In this document: piece after piece, positions 8,099-17,082 of the stretch
How the letters are laid out: each line of letters starts with the position of its first letter
Position numbering within the stretch: the stretch's first letter is position 1
Program-made: the position numbers and the translations under genes
The notes under the pieces: generated by a model
Databases searched by the model: none
What the model saw: only the letters and a program-made list of their open reading frames with translations
What the model was told of the DNA's origin: nothing
Assembly: GCA_964384025.1 (NCBI GenBank)
Contig: CAYLJJ010000009.1
Span: forward strand, 1-64,000
DNA from: CAYLJJ01 sp964384025
GTDB lineage: Bacteria > Myxococcota_A > Bradymonadia > UBA7976 > UBA1532
Length of the DNA: 64,000 nucleotides
Direction: 5' to 3'

Positions 8099-8797
8099 AT
8101 GCGCAATGCCCTCATTCTTCTCAGCAGCCTCGTGCTTCTGGGAGTTCCTGCCCTCGCAGCCCCTTCGACAGACTCTGCTGAGTTAACTGCTCCTCGTAAA
8201 AAACGCCCCAAGAAGACCAACTACATCAACACCAAACTCAACAAGGGTACTGTCGGTCTCCAACTGGGGCTTAGTTTCTCCTCGCTCTACTACGACGGCA
8301 ACAGCGCCGATGCAAAGTTTGGGAGTGGGCATACCGGAGGAAGCGCCGGAGCGGCCTACGATAAAGCCATCAGCAAGGTGCTCTCCTATTCTGCGGGAGG
8401 GCGCTATCACAGCAAGGGGGGGTCTGATAGTGACAACTCCATCGTCTTCGACTATATCGAGGTTCCCGCCATGCTCAAGTTGCGCTTTCCAGTCAACCGC
8501 AAGGTGATGCCCTATGTTGGGATCGGACTCTTCGCGGCGATGGCTTTTCAGAGCGAGGCAAAGATAAACGGAAACAAGAACAAAGAGGCACGAGACCAAT
8601 GGAACAGTTTGGATGGAGGGTTGCTCTTTGGCGTAGGCTCTTTCTTCACCCTGACCAAGCAGCTTATGGCTTCCGCTGAATTAAGCTATGCTTATGGTCT
8701 CATGGACCTCATCGATCATGGAAATTGGAAGGTGATGACTGACAGCGATGAGATCTTCAGCCGAGATCTCATCTTCTCTGCTGCGATCCATTTCTGA
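8099..8797 (+). CDS. Outer-membrane beta-barrel protein (PorT-like)
   Basis: A 232-residue exported protein. The signal peptide is MRNALILLSSLVLLGVPALA, followed by a basic linker (APRKKRPKKTN). Then come alternating amphipathic strands rich in Gly, Tyr and Ser (GTVGLQLGLSFSSLYYDG, VMPYVGIGLFAAMAF, QLMASAELSYAYGLMDL), ending in FSAAIHF with a terminal Phe, the usual C-terminal signal for BAM-assembled barrels. The size suggests an eight- or ten-stranded barrel. ATG 8099 is preferred because the signal peptide begins there and GGAGGA precedes it; the 20 extra upstream residues are not signal-like. It is the last high-GC gene before the AT-rich island. Confidence 0.7.
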   Translation: MRNALILLSSLVLLGVPALAAPSTDSAELTAPRKKRPKKTNYINTKLNKGTVGLQLGLSFSSLYYDGNSADAKFGSGHTGGSAGAAYDKAISKVLSYSAGGRYHSKGGSDSDNSIVFDYIEVPAMLKLRFPVNRKVMPYVGIGLFAAMAFQSEAKINGNKNKEARDQWNSLDGGLLFGVGSFFTLTKQLMASAELSYAYGLMDLIDHGNWKVMTDSDEIFSRDLIFSAAIHF

Positions 8798-9124
8798 TCA
8801 CCCTGACATTTTCGACGATACCCTCCAAGCTCGTCAGGCTTCGTAAATGAAGCTTGGTGTCAAAAATTACATACATAGTTTATATTTTTATATGCCTCCC
8901 AAAGCTGTAAAATATGTGGTTGAGAAATCAATCATTTTCTCCGTTGCAGACTTTTTTATTCACGTTCATAATCTTGATATCATTGCTCTGGATGGAAGAT
9001 GCGGACGAGGTCGAGGAGCAAACCTTTGTTGGTTGAGATCACCTTCAAAATAACTTTTTACCTTGCTTTCCATAAATTATAAAAGCTCTATGCTTTTTTA
9101 GGAAGAAAGAAGAAGGAACAGGTT
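8798..9124. other. Intergenic transition into the AT-rich island
   Basis: About 330 bases. Base composition shifts from GC-rich to AT-rich near 8850. Inverted arms CCAAGCT (8825-8831) and AGCTTGG (8851-8857) enclose an inner GCTTC/GAAGC hairpin, possibly a weak terminator for the barrel gene. A 68-codon frame at 8847-9053 has no ribosome site or domain and I do not call it. AAGGAACAGG just before 9125 is the likely ribosome binding site of the next gene. Confidence 0.45.
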
Positions 9125-9445
9125 ATGCACATCTTCGAAAAGGTCACCAATCTCCCAGAAGTCAAATCTGCATTTCTTAGCGACACCAACGGATCTTTGA
9201 TCGATTCATTCAACGATCCTGAAGCAGAGATGGGGGCATCAGTCTTTGCATTTTCAATTTCACATTTAAGTGAAGTTGGAAACGAGTTTGGATTGGGAGA
9301 ACTAAAACAGTTCCATCTTAAAGAAAAACATGAATCATCCATAATTTATATCAATGATGAGTTTATTCTTTCAACAAAAGTAAATTCGTCGAAAATCACT
9401 TCAAGCGAAGCAAATATTAAAAAGATAATAGAGGAAGCTGAGTAA
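9125..9445 (+). CDS. Small roadblock/LC7-like protein (AT-rich island gene 1)
   Basis: A 106-residue cytoplasmic protein. The order of elements (VTNLPEVKSAFLSDTNGSLI, a helix, then YINDEFILSTKV and a terminal helix) fits the roadblock/LC7 (MglB-like) fold. In this fold V-x-G-x-x-x-x-D-x-x-G marks the first strand turn. Sequence similarity is weak, so this is a fold-level guess. Roadblock proteins dimerise and act as GTPase-activating or scaffolding partners of small Ras-like GTPases; none is encoded nearby. The stop is one base from the ATG of the next gene, and composition is markedly more AT-rich than flanking genes. The four genes to 13932 form one directional set. Confidence 0.55.
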   Translation: MHIFEKVTNLPEVKSAFLSDTNGSLIDSFNDPEAEMGASVFAFSISHLSEVGNEFGLGELKQFHLKEKHESSIIYINDEFILSTKVNSSKITSSEANIKKIIEEAE

Positions 9446-9446
9446 G

Positions 9447-10205
9447 ATGATGATAGAAATGATCATGGATAGTTTATATGAAGTGAAAGGTGTTCGAGCT
9501 GCTGCCATTGTTGATAATAATGGCAGCATTATGTTTTATAAAAGCCATAATATATATGATTCTGAAGTATTTACCCACGCAGGCAAGGCGATAATCAAGA
9601 CGATCGAATCATTCGAACTCCAAAGTGAAGAATGGAGTGAATTTCAGGCATTATTTGAAGACGGTCGCCTTATTGTAAAACGATTTGATCAAATGTTACT
9701 AGTTACACTTGTTGAAGTAGATACCCAATTAAATTTCATCAATGTTGCCATTCGTGTCGCCAGTAAAAAAATTGAGCGTTTGATCAAAAAGCATGGCATC
9801 CAAGTTCTCAATCAACAAATTCAGAATGGGAAGAATTTAAGCCAGACTCCAGAAAATCCAGCTATTTATTCGACAACCAGTCCAGTCATTAGCCCAACCG
9901 CAACAACTGAACTATCATCTTCTGGACTTGCATGGTCTGGTATTGGCGTTTCAGGAATCAACTCACAAGTTCAAGTATTGACTCAACATGATTCTGAGAT
10001 ATTATCCGAATGCTCAAAGAAATTAGGACGATATGTAGGTCCAATGGCTCGTATTTTGGTTAAAAAAGCGGTAAAAAGAGTATCTAAAGGGAGTACATTT
10101 TCAAGAAAACATCTTCCAATGTTGATTGAGGAGCTTGCTCTAGAGATATCCAACCCACAAATGAGAATAACCTTCAAAAATTCGCTAAACAACTTCATTG
10201 ATTAA
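9447..10205 (+). CDS. Roadblock domain + DUF8082-like C-terminal domain (island gene 2)
   Basis: A 252-residue protein. Residues 1-115 carry a roadblock-like module (LYEVKGVRAAAIVDNNGSIM ... LIVKRFDQMLLVTLV). A Ser/Thr-rich linker of about 60 residues follows. The C-terminal 70 residues have the pattern LGRYVGPMARILVKKAVKR, matching the YxGPxA+xLVK+A signature of DUF8082. DUF8082 usually lies at the C-terminus of Ser/Thr kinases or of roadblock proteins. Here it is carried on a partner of the kinase encoded two genes downstream, so it may dock that kinase; this is inference. Several Met codons lie at the start; I keep the first (9447). Confidence 0.65.
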   Translation: MMIEMIMDSLYEVKGVRAAAIVDNNGSIMFYKSHNIYDSEVFTHAGKAIIKTIESFELQSEEWSEFQALFEDGRLIVKRFDQMLLVTLVEVDTQLNFINVAIRVASKKIERLIKKHGIQVLNQQIQNGKNLSQTPENPAIYSTTSPVISPTATTELSSSGLAWSGIGVSGINSQVQVLTQHDSEILSECSKKLGRYVGPMARILVKKAVKRVSKGSTFSRKHLPMLIEELALEISNPQMRITFKNSLNNFID

Positions 10206-10231
10206 ACATCAAATTTTTGGTCAGGTTAATT

Positions 10232-12157
10232 ATGGATGAATTTCTTCTTACACCGAATCTCCTGGGAATTAAGATATTTAATTTAGATGGACAGCTTCTT
10301 TTCGCTCATGGAAAAGAAGCTTTTTTCGCTAAAAAAACGTTTATAGAATATTTAACGAAAATTTCTCAGATATTCAGCCTAGGTAAACGAAAAGAAGCCC
10401 TTTTTTATACAAATTTGCATAATTATTCTATTCACTTTATGGGGGAATATACAATTTGGACAATATTCAGCACAGACATGCTTTTCAGTAATTTCCAATT
10501 AATCAACCGAAATATCCAGCTGATAAATATCGATGAATTCCTTTCAAAGAACCAAAACAGCACAAATAATGAACAATCATCTAATGAAGCTCAAATACAA
10601 CAGATAGAGGAAACAACTCTCAGTAATTCAGATTTGTTGTATGATGATTTAAATGACTCTATTGTTAAACAGGATCTTAATATCAATAAATATTTGGATC
10701 TGCTCTCAAAAGATTCTAGTCAAGAAGCAATAATACGAATTAGAAATATCATTTCCTCAATTATCTCGGGAAGAGGTGTTGATATAGATTATATTCGGTT
10801 AATCTCAAAGGACAAAAAGAATTCATTGTCTATTCGATGGATTGCATCATTATTAGGAGTTTGCCTGCTTATTCAAACAGATGATCGGGTAAAATCGATC
10901 TTATTTTCGACACAATTGGTCAGATTTGCATCTGAAATAAAGAATAATACAATATATGCAACATCTCTTCTAATGCAATCAAACGCATCTTTTATATCTA
11001 GACTAACAAATCAAGCGATTGAGCAGGTTGACCAAGCTATAGATCTATTCGAATCATTGGGAAACCAAGAAGCATTGTCAAAATCTTTATTAACAAAATC
11101 GATCATTTTAGACTGGATAGGCGACTATCCAAAATCATATCTGGTAATAACGCGATATATTTCAATCTCAGGCATCAATTTTGAAGCATTATCTCTACTT
11201 GCTAAATATTCAATCAAGAATAACGATTATTCTAAGGTAAGTTGTTTTCTAAATGAGCAAAATTTTCATCTGGGGTGTAAAACACAAATAATTCTGAGTT
11301 TATTAACCAAGGTAGATAAACTCGATACATTATCTATCGTTAAATTTATAAATTGTCTTAATGAACCAATCAATAAAAATCTTCTTACAAAGCTAAATGA
11401 ACTCTCGGATGATGCTAAAAAGGATATCAATGTTCAGATTTATTCTGCATGGTGTATGGTTGTTTGTGGGTTAAAAGAAAAACTAAAACATTTCATCCAA
11501 CAAATAGAAGAGGATACTCCAGAATACTTGAAGACGATTGAATCATTTATTTGTTCATATGTCGAAGGTAACTCAAACATAGGAAAAAACTATAATTCTT
11601 CCTTTTTCTCGTTTATTCCACCGTACGAAAAATCAGCATATAGCCCCAAAGCATATTTAGAAACCGATGATCCAATGTTATCGGGAGAGCTTTCGATGTT
11701 TCCTATAGCAGATTTGCTCGAGTTCTTAAGTGTTCAAAAGCATACAGGTGTTTTATCGCTATCGTATAACAATAAAGGTATTTTTATATTTTTGAAGGGT
11801 GGAAGCATCTGTTTTGTTGACAGTTCAGCTGAATCTCTAATTAAATTTATTGTGAAATATGCATCTGTTCCTTTAAATGTTCTCTTCCATGTTTTGGAAA
11901 CCTTTAAGTTTGATAGCAGTGGACAATTATTCTTCTACCTGAGTGAATCATCTATTCTAAATGAAAACCATATGCAAAAACTGATAGAGGCTCAAGTTAT
12001 TCACGTTATGAAGGAGATTGTATCTATAACAACAACTCAATTTAATTTTTTTTCATCTTCAATGAAAAACAAATTTATAGATATCGATATATCATTTAAC
12101 ACACAACGGATTTTGTTGGAATTATACCGCCAAATCGATGAAGAAAACCAAGAATAA
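10232..12157 (+). CDS. Roadblock + helical repeat + DUF4388 (PatA-like) scaffold protein (island gene 3)
   Basis: A 641-residue cytoplasmic protein with three parts. The N-terminal 110 residues resemble a roadblock module (LGIKIFNLDGQLLFAHGKEA). The middle, about residues 150-440, is helical with TPR-like pairs (LVRFASEIKNNTIYATSLLM, QAIDLFESLGNQEALSKSLL). From about residue 490 to 620 lies a DUF4388 domain: MLSGELSMFPIADLLEFLSV then GVLSLSYNNKGIFIFLKGG. DUF4388/PatA-N domains are found in deltaproteobacterial and cyanobacterial response regulators and kinases. ATG 10232 is preferred to the TTG at 10217. Such an arrangement suggests a scaffold bringing roadblock proteins and the adjacent kinase together. 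Confidence 0.65.
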   Translation: MDEFLLTPNLLGIKIFNLDGQLLFAHGKEAFFAKKTFIEYLTKISQIFSLGKRKEALFYTNLHNYSIHFMGEYTIWTIFSTDMLFSNFQLINRNIQLINIDEFLSKNQNSTNNEQSSNEAQIQQIEETTLSNSDLLYDDLNDSIVKQDLNINKYLDLLSKDSSQEAIIRIRNIISSIISGRGVDIDYIRLISKDKKNSLSIRWIASLLGVCLLIQTDDRVKSILFSTQLVRFASEIKNNTIYATSLLMQSNASFISRLTNQAIEQVDQAIDLFESLGNQEALSKSLLTKSIILDWIGDYPKSYLVITRYISISGINFEALSLLAKYSIKNNDYSKVSCFLNEQNFHLGCKTQIILSLLTKVDKLDTLSIVKFINCLNEPINKNLLTKLNELSDDAKKDINVQIYSAWCMVVCGLKEKLKHFIQQIEEDTPEYLKTIESFICSYVEGNSNIGKNYNSSFFSFIPPYEKSAYSPKAYLETDDPMLSGELSMFPIADLLEFLSVQKHTGVLSLSYNNKGIFIFLKGGSICFVDSSAESLIKFIVKYASVPLNVLFHVLETFKFDSSGQLFFYLSESSILNENHMQKLIEAQVIHVMKEIVSITTTQFNFFSSSMKNKFIDIDISFNTQRILLELYRQIDEENQE

Positions 12158-12174
12158 TCAACAATAACTTAAGA

Positions 12175-13932
12175 ATGAATGTGGAATCAGAAATAAAGAT
12201 AAACGATAAATTTGGAAATTATCGTATCAAAAGGCTTATTGGTCGTGGACAGATGGGGTCTGTTTATCTCGCGTGGGATGAGGCTCTTCACAGAGAAACA
12301 GCATTAAAGGTCCTATCATGGCGCATCAAAAATAGAGATGATCTCAATCCTGTAGCTTGGTTTCTCAACGAAGCGAGACAAATTGCGAGAATCAATCACC
12401 CAAATGTGATCCAAATTTTTAGTGCCGCAAAACATAAAGGGATATTCTATATAGCAATGGAATATATTAATGGACTGTCAGCAGAGCAGACAGTAATGAA
12501 TAAAGGCCCATACCATATCACACAAGCGACAGATATATTAATTCGTTTAGCTTCAGCTTTAGATTCAGCACATCAACACAACATTATTCATCGAGACATA
12601 AAACCTGGAAACATCCTGGTTGATAAGAACAATAATGTAAAGCTAGGTGATTTTGGTATGGCAATTAATACCAACAATCAACCAAGCGGATTAGATATAT
12701 TTGCAGGAACTCCAATGACGATCGCAACTGAAATTTGGAAAGGAGAACAAGCATCGATATATTCAGATTTGTATTCACTTGGAATCACTTATTTTTTCTT
12801 GATCACTGGGAAATATCCTTTTAGCCCGAAAAACGTCGAAGACATCAAAGAAATGCATTTAAATGGAGTACCAACTGATCCGAGATTATATAACCCTAGG
12901 ATCTCAAATAATATTGTATTATTAATCAATAAATGTCTAATGAAGACGCCAACAGAGCGTTTTAGTTCAGCAAACGAGCTTGGATTGGCTGCACGTGGTT
13001 TAGTTCAACAAACATTGAAATCTAAACGTACACCAACAAAAAAAATGCCCACAGTGACCTATGATTCTAGTTCTAATGGGAATACTAACGGAATAAATAA
13101 TGTAAATGAATTTAAATATCAGCTGCTATTATTCGATGATTCAAAAACTGAATCTGTCATGATCGTTTATGGTAGAACAAACACTGGAAAAACTACAAAT
13201 ATTCTTGAATTTGTTCGTGAACAGGAACAACGACATATTTATTATATAGACCTAAATGGAAATATAGATAATCTACAATCAAAAATATGTCATTCTGTAG
13301 GAATTATTGGAAGTGATGATAATTTTATTGATAATATTTCAACTGCTATAAGTGATTGCAGATGTCATCCAATATTTATCGTAGACCATGTATGTTCAAA
13401 TGATTTTGATGATAAAAAAATGGTCAAGAAACTTGATGATATCATCTATGTATCCACAGCAACAAAGCTGTTTAAACTTTGCCTTATAATGTCAAGGTGT
13501 GGTATATCATTAATTTCACAACTAAAAGAAAAAAATGTCAAATATTTTGAATTCTCAGGTGTTGGATTTAGAGATTCTAGCTATAATGACACATTAGAAT
13601 ATATCGACAATTTAATCGAATTCATGGTCAAATCAGGAGAAATGAGATTTATCGTGTCGATAGATGCAGGGCTTCTATTGCACCACTTCTCTGAGAACAT
13701 TAACAGACTTAAACAAATTTCATCGAATATGATTCTCTATTTAAAGAAGAATGAGCGTGTGATTCAATCTTGGCATATTTGGCAAGCTTCAAAAATGAAT
13801 ACGATATTCTCATCGTTTGAAGAATTTCCTCAAGAATATCAAAAAACACCACAAATTTGGCCCAACCCAGAAGCTCTAGCATTGATCAATCACTGCAGAA
13901 GATCTCAGGGAATACCCATTCGCAGGATTTAA
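12175..13932 (+). CDS. Hanks-type Ser/Thr kinase fused to a P-loop NTPase (island gene 4)
   Basis: A 585-residue protein without membrane segments. The kinase domain covers about residues 14-280: glycine loop IGRGQMGSVYLA, VAIK-type lysine in TALKVL, catalytic loop HRDIKPGN near 139-146, LGDFGMA, and ATE in place of the common APE motif. After a Ser/Asn-rich linker a second domain begins with Walker A GRTNTGKTT near 333-341 and a Walker B-like PIFIVDH about 70 residues later, similar to STAND/AAA_16 ATPases. It therefore combines phosphorylation with a nucleotide-dependent switch. It is the last gene of the AT-rich island and is likely co-transcribed with the three roadblock genes. Kinase activity is well supported; the role of the NTPase part is unknown. 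Confidence 0.8.
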   Translation: MNVESEIKINDKFGNYRIKRLIGRGQMGSVYLAWDEALHRETALKVLSWRIKNRDDLNPVAWFLNEARQIARINHPNVIQIFSAAKHKGIFYIAMEYINGLSAEQTVMNKGPYHITQATDILIRLASALDSAHQHNIIHRDIKPGNILVDKNNNVKLGDFGMAINTNNQPSGLDIFAGTPMTIATEIWKGEQASIYSDLYSLGITYFFLITGKYPFSPKNVEDIKEMHLNGVPTDPRLYNPRISNNIVLLINKCLMKTPTERFSSANELGLAARGLVQQTLKSKRTPTKKMPTVTYDSSSNGNTNGINNVNEFKYQLLLFDDSKTESVMIVYGRTNTGKTTNILEFVREQEQRHIYYIDLNGNIDNLQSKICHSVGIIGSDDNFIDNISTAISDCRCHPIFIVDHVCSNDFDDKKMVKKLDDIIYVSTATKLFKLCLIMSRCGISLISQLKEKNVKYFEFSGVGFRDSSYNDTLEYIDNLIEFMVKSGEMRFIVSIDAGLLLHHFSENINRLKQISSNMILYLKKNERVIQSWHIWQASKMNTIFSSFEEFPQEYQKTPQIWPNPEALALINHCRRSQGIPIRRI

Positions 13933-13978
13933 GTATCAATTAAGGGATATTATTAGTTCAATGCTTAAGAAACTACAG

Positions 13979-14965
13979 CTATTGGGGATACGTACTGAAA
14001 AACTCAGATAGGAGTTGATCTGCTGCGAGAGTTGCCGAGTACAGTCCCCGACGTACCTGCTGTTCAACTCGAGGAAGCTTGGCGGCAAAGTGCTCTCGGA
14101 AACGCCCTTGTAAACCCTCTTCAATCTGGTTCCACATCCAGCGGAGTTGCTGCTCTTGACGCTGCTTTTGAAAGCGACCGCTCTCCTTCAAAGCGAGGCG
14201 GTGAGCCTGTATTTGAGTCCATACCTCAGCTAAACCTTCTAGGCTCAGAGCGCTACAGCTCAAGACTTGAGGTTGCCAGTCTGAATGAGAAGCTTGGCTG
14301 TAATGTAGAGCGTTGGTATAGTCTCGAACCGCACTCAACACCCGAGGTCGATCTATATCCAGCTTATTGACAATGATCAGATCCGCGCGCTCTAAGAGGC
14401 CCCGTTTAATGCCTTGTAGCTCATCTCCCGCCCCAGGCAGCATCAATGCGATAAAGAGATCGGACATCTCAGCGACGGCGATCTCCGACTGCCCCACCCC
14501 CACCGTCTCTACTAAAATCAGGTCAAATCCCGCTGCCTCACAGAGCAGGAGAGTCTCCCGCGTTCGACGCGCGACGCCTCCCAGGCTTCCTCCGCTGGGG
14601 CTCGGGCGTATAAAAGCATTGGGGTGATTGGCGAGGCGTTCCATACGGGTCTTATCCCCCATGATGCTGCCCCCACTGAGACCGCTGGAGGGATCCACCG
14701 CCAGGACTGCGATACGGCGCCCAGTCTCACAGAGCATCAAACCGAAGCTCTCGATAAAGCTGCTCTTGCCCACCCCCGGAACTCCTGTGATTCCCAGGCG
14801 ATGACTGTTCCCAGTCTTGGGCATCAGGCGGTCGAGGAGCTGTCTTGCGAGGCGTTGATGCTCAGGGTGGTGAGACTCGATCAGGGTGATGGCCCGAGCC
14901 AGCAAGCCACGCGCCCCTTGGCAGATCCCCTCCTCAAGCTGCTTGATATCGGGTCCTTTTCTCAT
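13979..14965 (-). CDS. meaB: Methylmalonyl-CoA mutase-associated GTPase MeaB
   Basis: A 328-residue G3E-family GTPase that protects and reloads the B12 cofactor of methylmalonyl-CoA mutase. The P-loop GITGVPGVGKSSFIESFG, the switch segment DPSSGLSGGSIMGDKTRMER, and VETVGVGQSEIAVA are all family-typical, as is NKLD (VNKLDID) for guanine recognition. It is the third gene of a minus-strand operon: its ATG overlaps the stop of the large mutase subunit by 4 bases. The length is normal. Its 3' end abuts the AT-rich island, with the TAG at 13979-13981. Confidence 0.93.
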   Translation of the reverse strand: MRKGPDIKQLEEGICQGARGLLARAITLIESHHPEHQRLARQLLDRLMPKTGNSHRLGITGVPGVGKSSFIESFGLMLCETGRRIAVLAVDPSSGLSGGSIMGDKTRMERLANHPNAFIRPSPSGGSLGGVARRTRETLLLCEAAGFDLILVETVGVGQSEIAVAEMSDLFIALMLPGAGDELQGIKRGLLERADLIIVNKLDIDRPRVLSAVRDYTNALHYSQASHSDWQPQVLSCSALSLEGLAEVWTQIQAHRLALKESGRFQKQRQEQQLRWMWNQIEEGLQGRFREHFAAKLPRVEQQVRRGLYSATLAADQLLSEFFSTYPQ

Positions 14966-17082
14966 CCCTGAGAGAGCAGCTCAAGCAGCTCTGAAGCAGC
15001 CTCCGCGATCACCGTCCCCGGTCCAAAGATAGCGGTCGCTCCAGCCTCTCGCAGAGCGGGGTAATCTCCTGGAGGGATCACCCCACCGACGACGATCAGA
15101 ATATCTGATCGTCCCTCTTTCACCAGTGCAGCGCGGAGAGCTGGCACGAGGGTCAGGTGCCCAGCAGCCAGAGAGCTGACGCCTACGAGGTGTACGTCGT
15201 TCTCCATCGCCTGTCGAGCGGTCTCCTCTGGAGTCTGAAAGAGAGGACCGATATCTACATCAAAGCCCAAATCGGCGAAGGCGGTGCTGATCACCTTCTG
15301 CCCTCGGTCATGGCCATCCTGTCCCATCTTGGCGACTAAGATACGGGGCCTACGCCCCTCCTCAGCGATGAAGCGCTCAACCCGTTCACGAATCTCGGTG
15401 ACGCTCTCTCCCTGCATCTCTCCGCTGTAGACTCCCTGGATGCTCTGAATCTGCGCACGATGGCGGCCAAAAACCTGCTCTAAAGCCTCGCTGATCTCGC
15501 CCACGGTGGCTTTAGCCCGCGCAGCCTCTACGGCTCCCTCCAGGAGGTTGCCTCCTCGTTCAGCCCGAGCGCTCAAAGCTTCCAGGCTACTGCGAACTTC
15601 AGCCTCATCACGCTCAGCGCGCAGGCGGCTGAGCTGAGCGAGTTGAGCTTCTCTCACCTCGGAGTTGCTGACTTTTAAAATCTCAAGGGGCTCCTCCTCC
15701 TCCAGACGGTGACGGTTGATCCCGATGACCGCCTGCTTCCCTGAGTCGATGCGGGCTTGAGTGCGAGCAGAGGCTTCTTCAATGCGCCGTTTGGGCAGGC
15801 CCTCAGAGATCGCCTTGGCCATACCGCCATATGATTCAACCTCCTGGAGATGCCCCCAGGCGCGCTCTGCTAAATCATGAGTCAGGCGCTCCACATAGTA
15901 GCTGCCTCCCCAGGGATCCACACTTCGGCAGGTATCGGTCTCTTGTTGAAGGAAGAGCTGGGTGTTGCGAGCGATGCGCGCAGAGAACTCTGAAGGCAGG
16001 GCCAAGGCTTCATCTAGGGCGTTAGTGTGTAGGCTCTGAGTATGGCCCTGAGTCGCCGCCATCGCTTCTATACAGGTGCGGATCACATTGTTGTAGACAT
16101 CCTGAGCGGTCAAGCTCCATCCACTGGTCTGGCTGTGGGTGCGCAGGGACATACTCTTGGGATTCTGAGGTCCAAACTGCTTGACGATCTGAGCCCAGAG
16201 CATCCGCCCCGCTCGCAGCTTGGCGATCTCCATGAAGAAGTTCATACCGATGCCCCAGAAGAAGCTTAGGCGCGGCGCGAAGGCATCCACAGAGAGCCCT
16301 GCCTTGATCCCAGCTCTGAGATATTCCAAGCCGTCGGCTAAGGTATAGCCCAGCTCTAGATCCGCTGTGGCTCCTGCCTCCTGCATGTGATAGCCGCTGA
16401 TGCTGATGCTGTTAAAGCGAGGCATCTTTTCGCTGCTGTAGGCAAAGATATCGGAGATGATTCGCATACTGGGAGCTGGGGGATAGATATAGGTGTTGCG
16501 AACCATGAACTCTTTGAGGATATCGTTCTGGATCGTTCCCGCGAGCTGCTTAGGACAAACCCCCTGCTCTTCAGCGGCGATGATATAGAGTGCCATGATA
16601 GGGAGCACCGCTCCGTTCATGGTCATGGAGACGCTCATTTTATCCAGAGGAATACCCTCAAAGAGCGTACGCATATCTAAGATGCTGTCGATAGCGACCC
16701 CCGCCATACCGACATCACCCATCACCCTCGGATGGTCAGAGTCATAGCCTCGGTGAGTCGCCAGATCAAAAGCGATAGAGAGGCCCTTCTGCCCTGCTGC
16801 AAGGTTGCGGCGGTAGAAGGCGTTAGACTCCTCGGCGGTGGAGAAGCCCGCATACTGTCGCACAGTCCAGGGCCGCATCACATACATGCTGGCGTAGGGA
16901 CCGCGTAGGAAGGGAGGCAGACCGGGTTGAGTCTCCAGATGTCCTAAACCCTCTAAATCCTTCGCTGTATAGAGGGGCTTTACAGGGATCCCCTCTGGAG
17001 TAATCCAGGAGGGAGCTGTCAAAGGGCTGCCCCCTTTAGGTTGGCCTGAGTTCAGAGGCAAGCCGCTGAAGTTGGGGATCAT
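14962..17082 (-). CDS. mutB: Methylmalonyl-CoA mutase, large (catalytic) subunit
   Basis: A 706-residue cobalamin enzyme interconverting succinyl-CoA and (R)-methylmalonyl-CoA, the end of propionate breakdown. The TIM-barrel domain contains RPWTVRQYAGFSTAEESNAF and FDLATHRGYDSDHPRV; the substrate region is MSVSMTMNGAVLPIMALY. The C-terminal B12-binding domain has the DGHDRGQKVI motif, whose His is the lower cobalt ligand, and GGVIPPGDY. ATG 17082, inside the stop of the small subunit (ATGA), has GGAGG six bases upstream and is preferred to GTG 17088. Coupled with mutA upstream and meaB downstream. Confidence 0.94.
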   Translation of the reverse strand: MIPNFSGLPLNSGQPKGGSPLTAPSWITPEGIPVKPLYTAKDLEGLGHLETQPGLPPFLRGPYASMYVMRPWTVRQYAGFSTAEESNAFYRRNLAAGQKGLSIAFDLATHRGYDSDHPRVMGDVGMAGVAIDSILDMRTLFEGIPLDKMSVSMTMNGAVLPIMALYIIAAEEQGVCPKQLAGTIQNDILKEFMVRNTYIYPPAPSMRIISDIFAYSSEKMPRFNSISISGYHMQEAGATADLELGYTLADGLEYLRAGIKAGLSVDAFAPRLSFFWGIGMNFFMEIAKLRAGRMLWAQIVKQFGPQNPKSMSLRTHSQTSGWSLTAQDVYNNVIRTCIEAMAATQGHTQSLHTNALDEALALPSEFSARIARNTQLFLQQETDTCRSVDPWGGSYYVERLTHDLAERAWGHLQEVESYGGMAKAISEGLPKRRIEEASARTQARIDSGKQAVIGINRHRLEEEEPLEILKVSNSEVREAQLAQLSRLRAERDEAEVRSSLEALSARAERGGNLLEGAVEAARAKATVGEISEALEQVFGRHRAQIQSIQGVYSGEMQGESVTEIRERVERFIAEEGRRPRILVAKMGQDGHDRGQKVISTAFADLGFDVDIGPLFQTPEETARQAMENDVHLVGVSSLAAGHLTLVPALRAALVKEGRSDILIVVGGVIPPGDYPALREAGATAIFGPGTVIAEAASELLELLSQG

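Noticed and set aside
8847..9053. A 68-codon frame between the barrel gene and the AT-rich island
   Set aside because: No ribosome site, no domain, and low-complexity AT-rich composition.
9125..10205. Considered naming the small roadblock proteins MglB
   Set aside because: Similarity is only at fold level and no MglA GTPase is adjacent.
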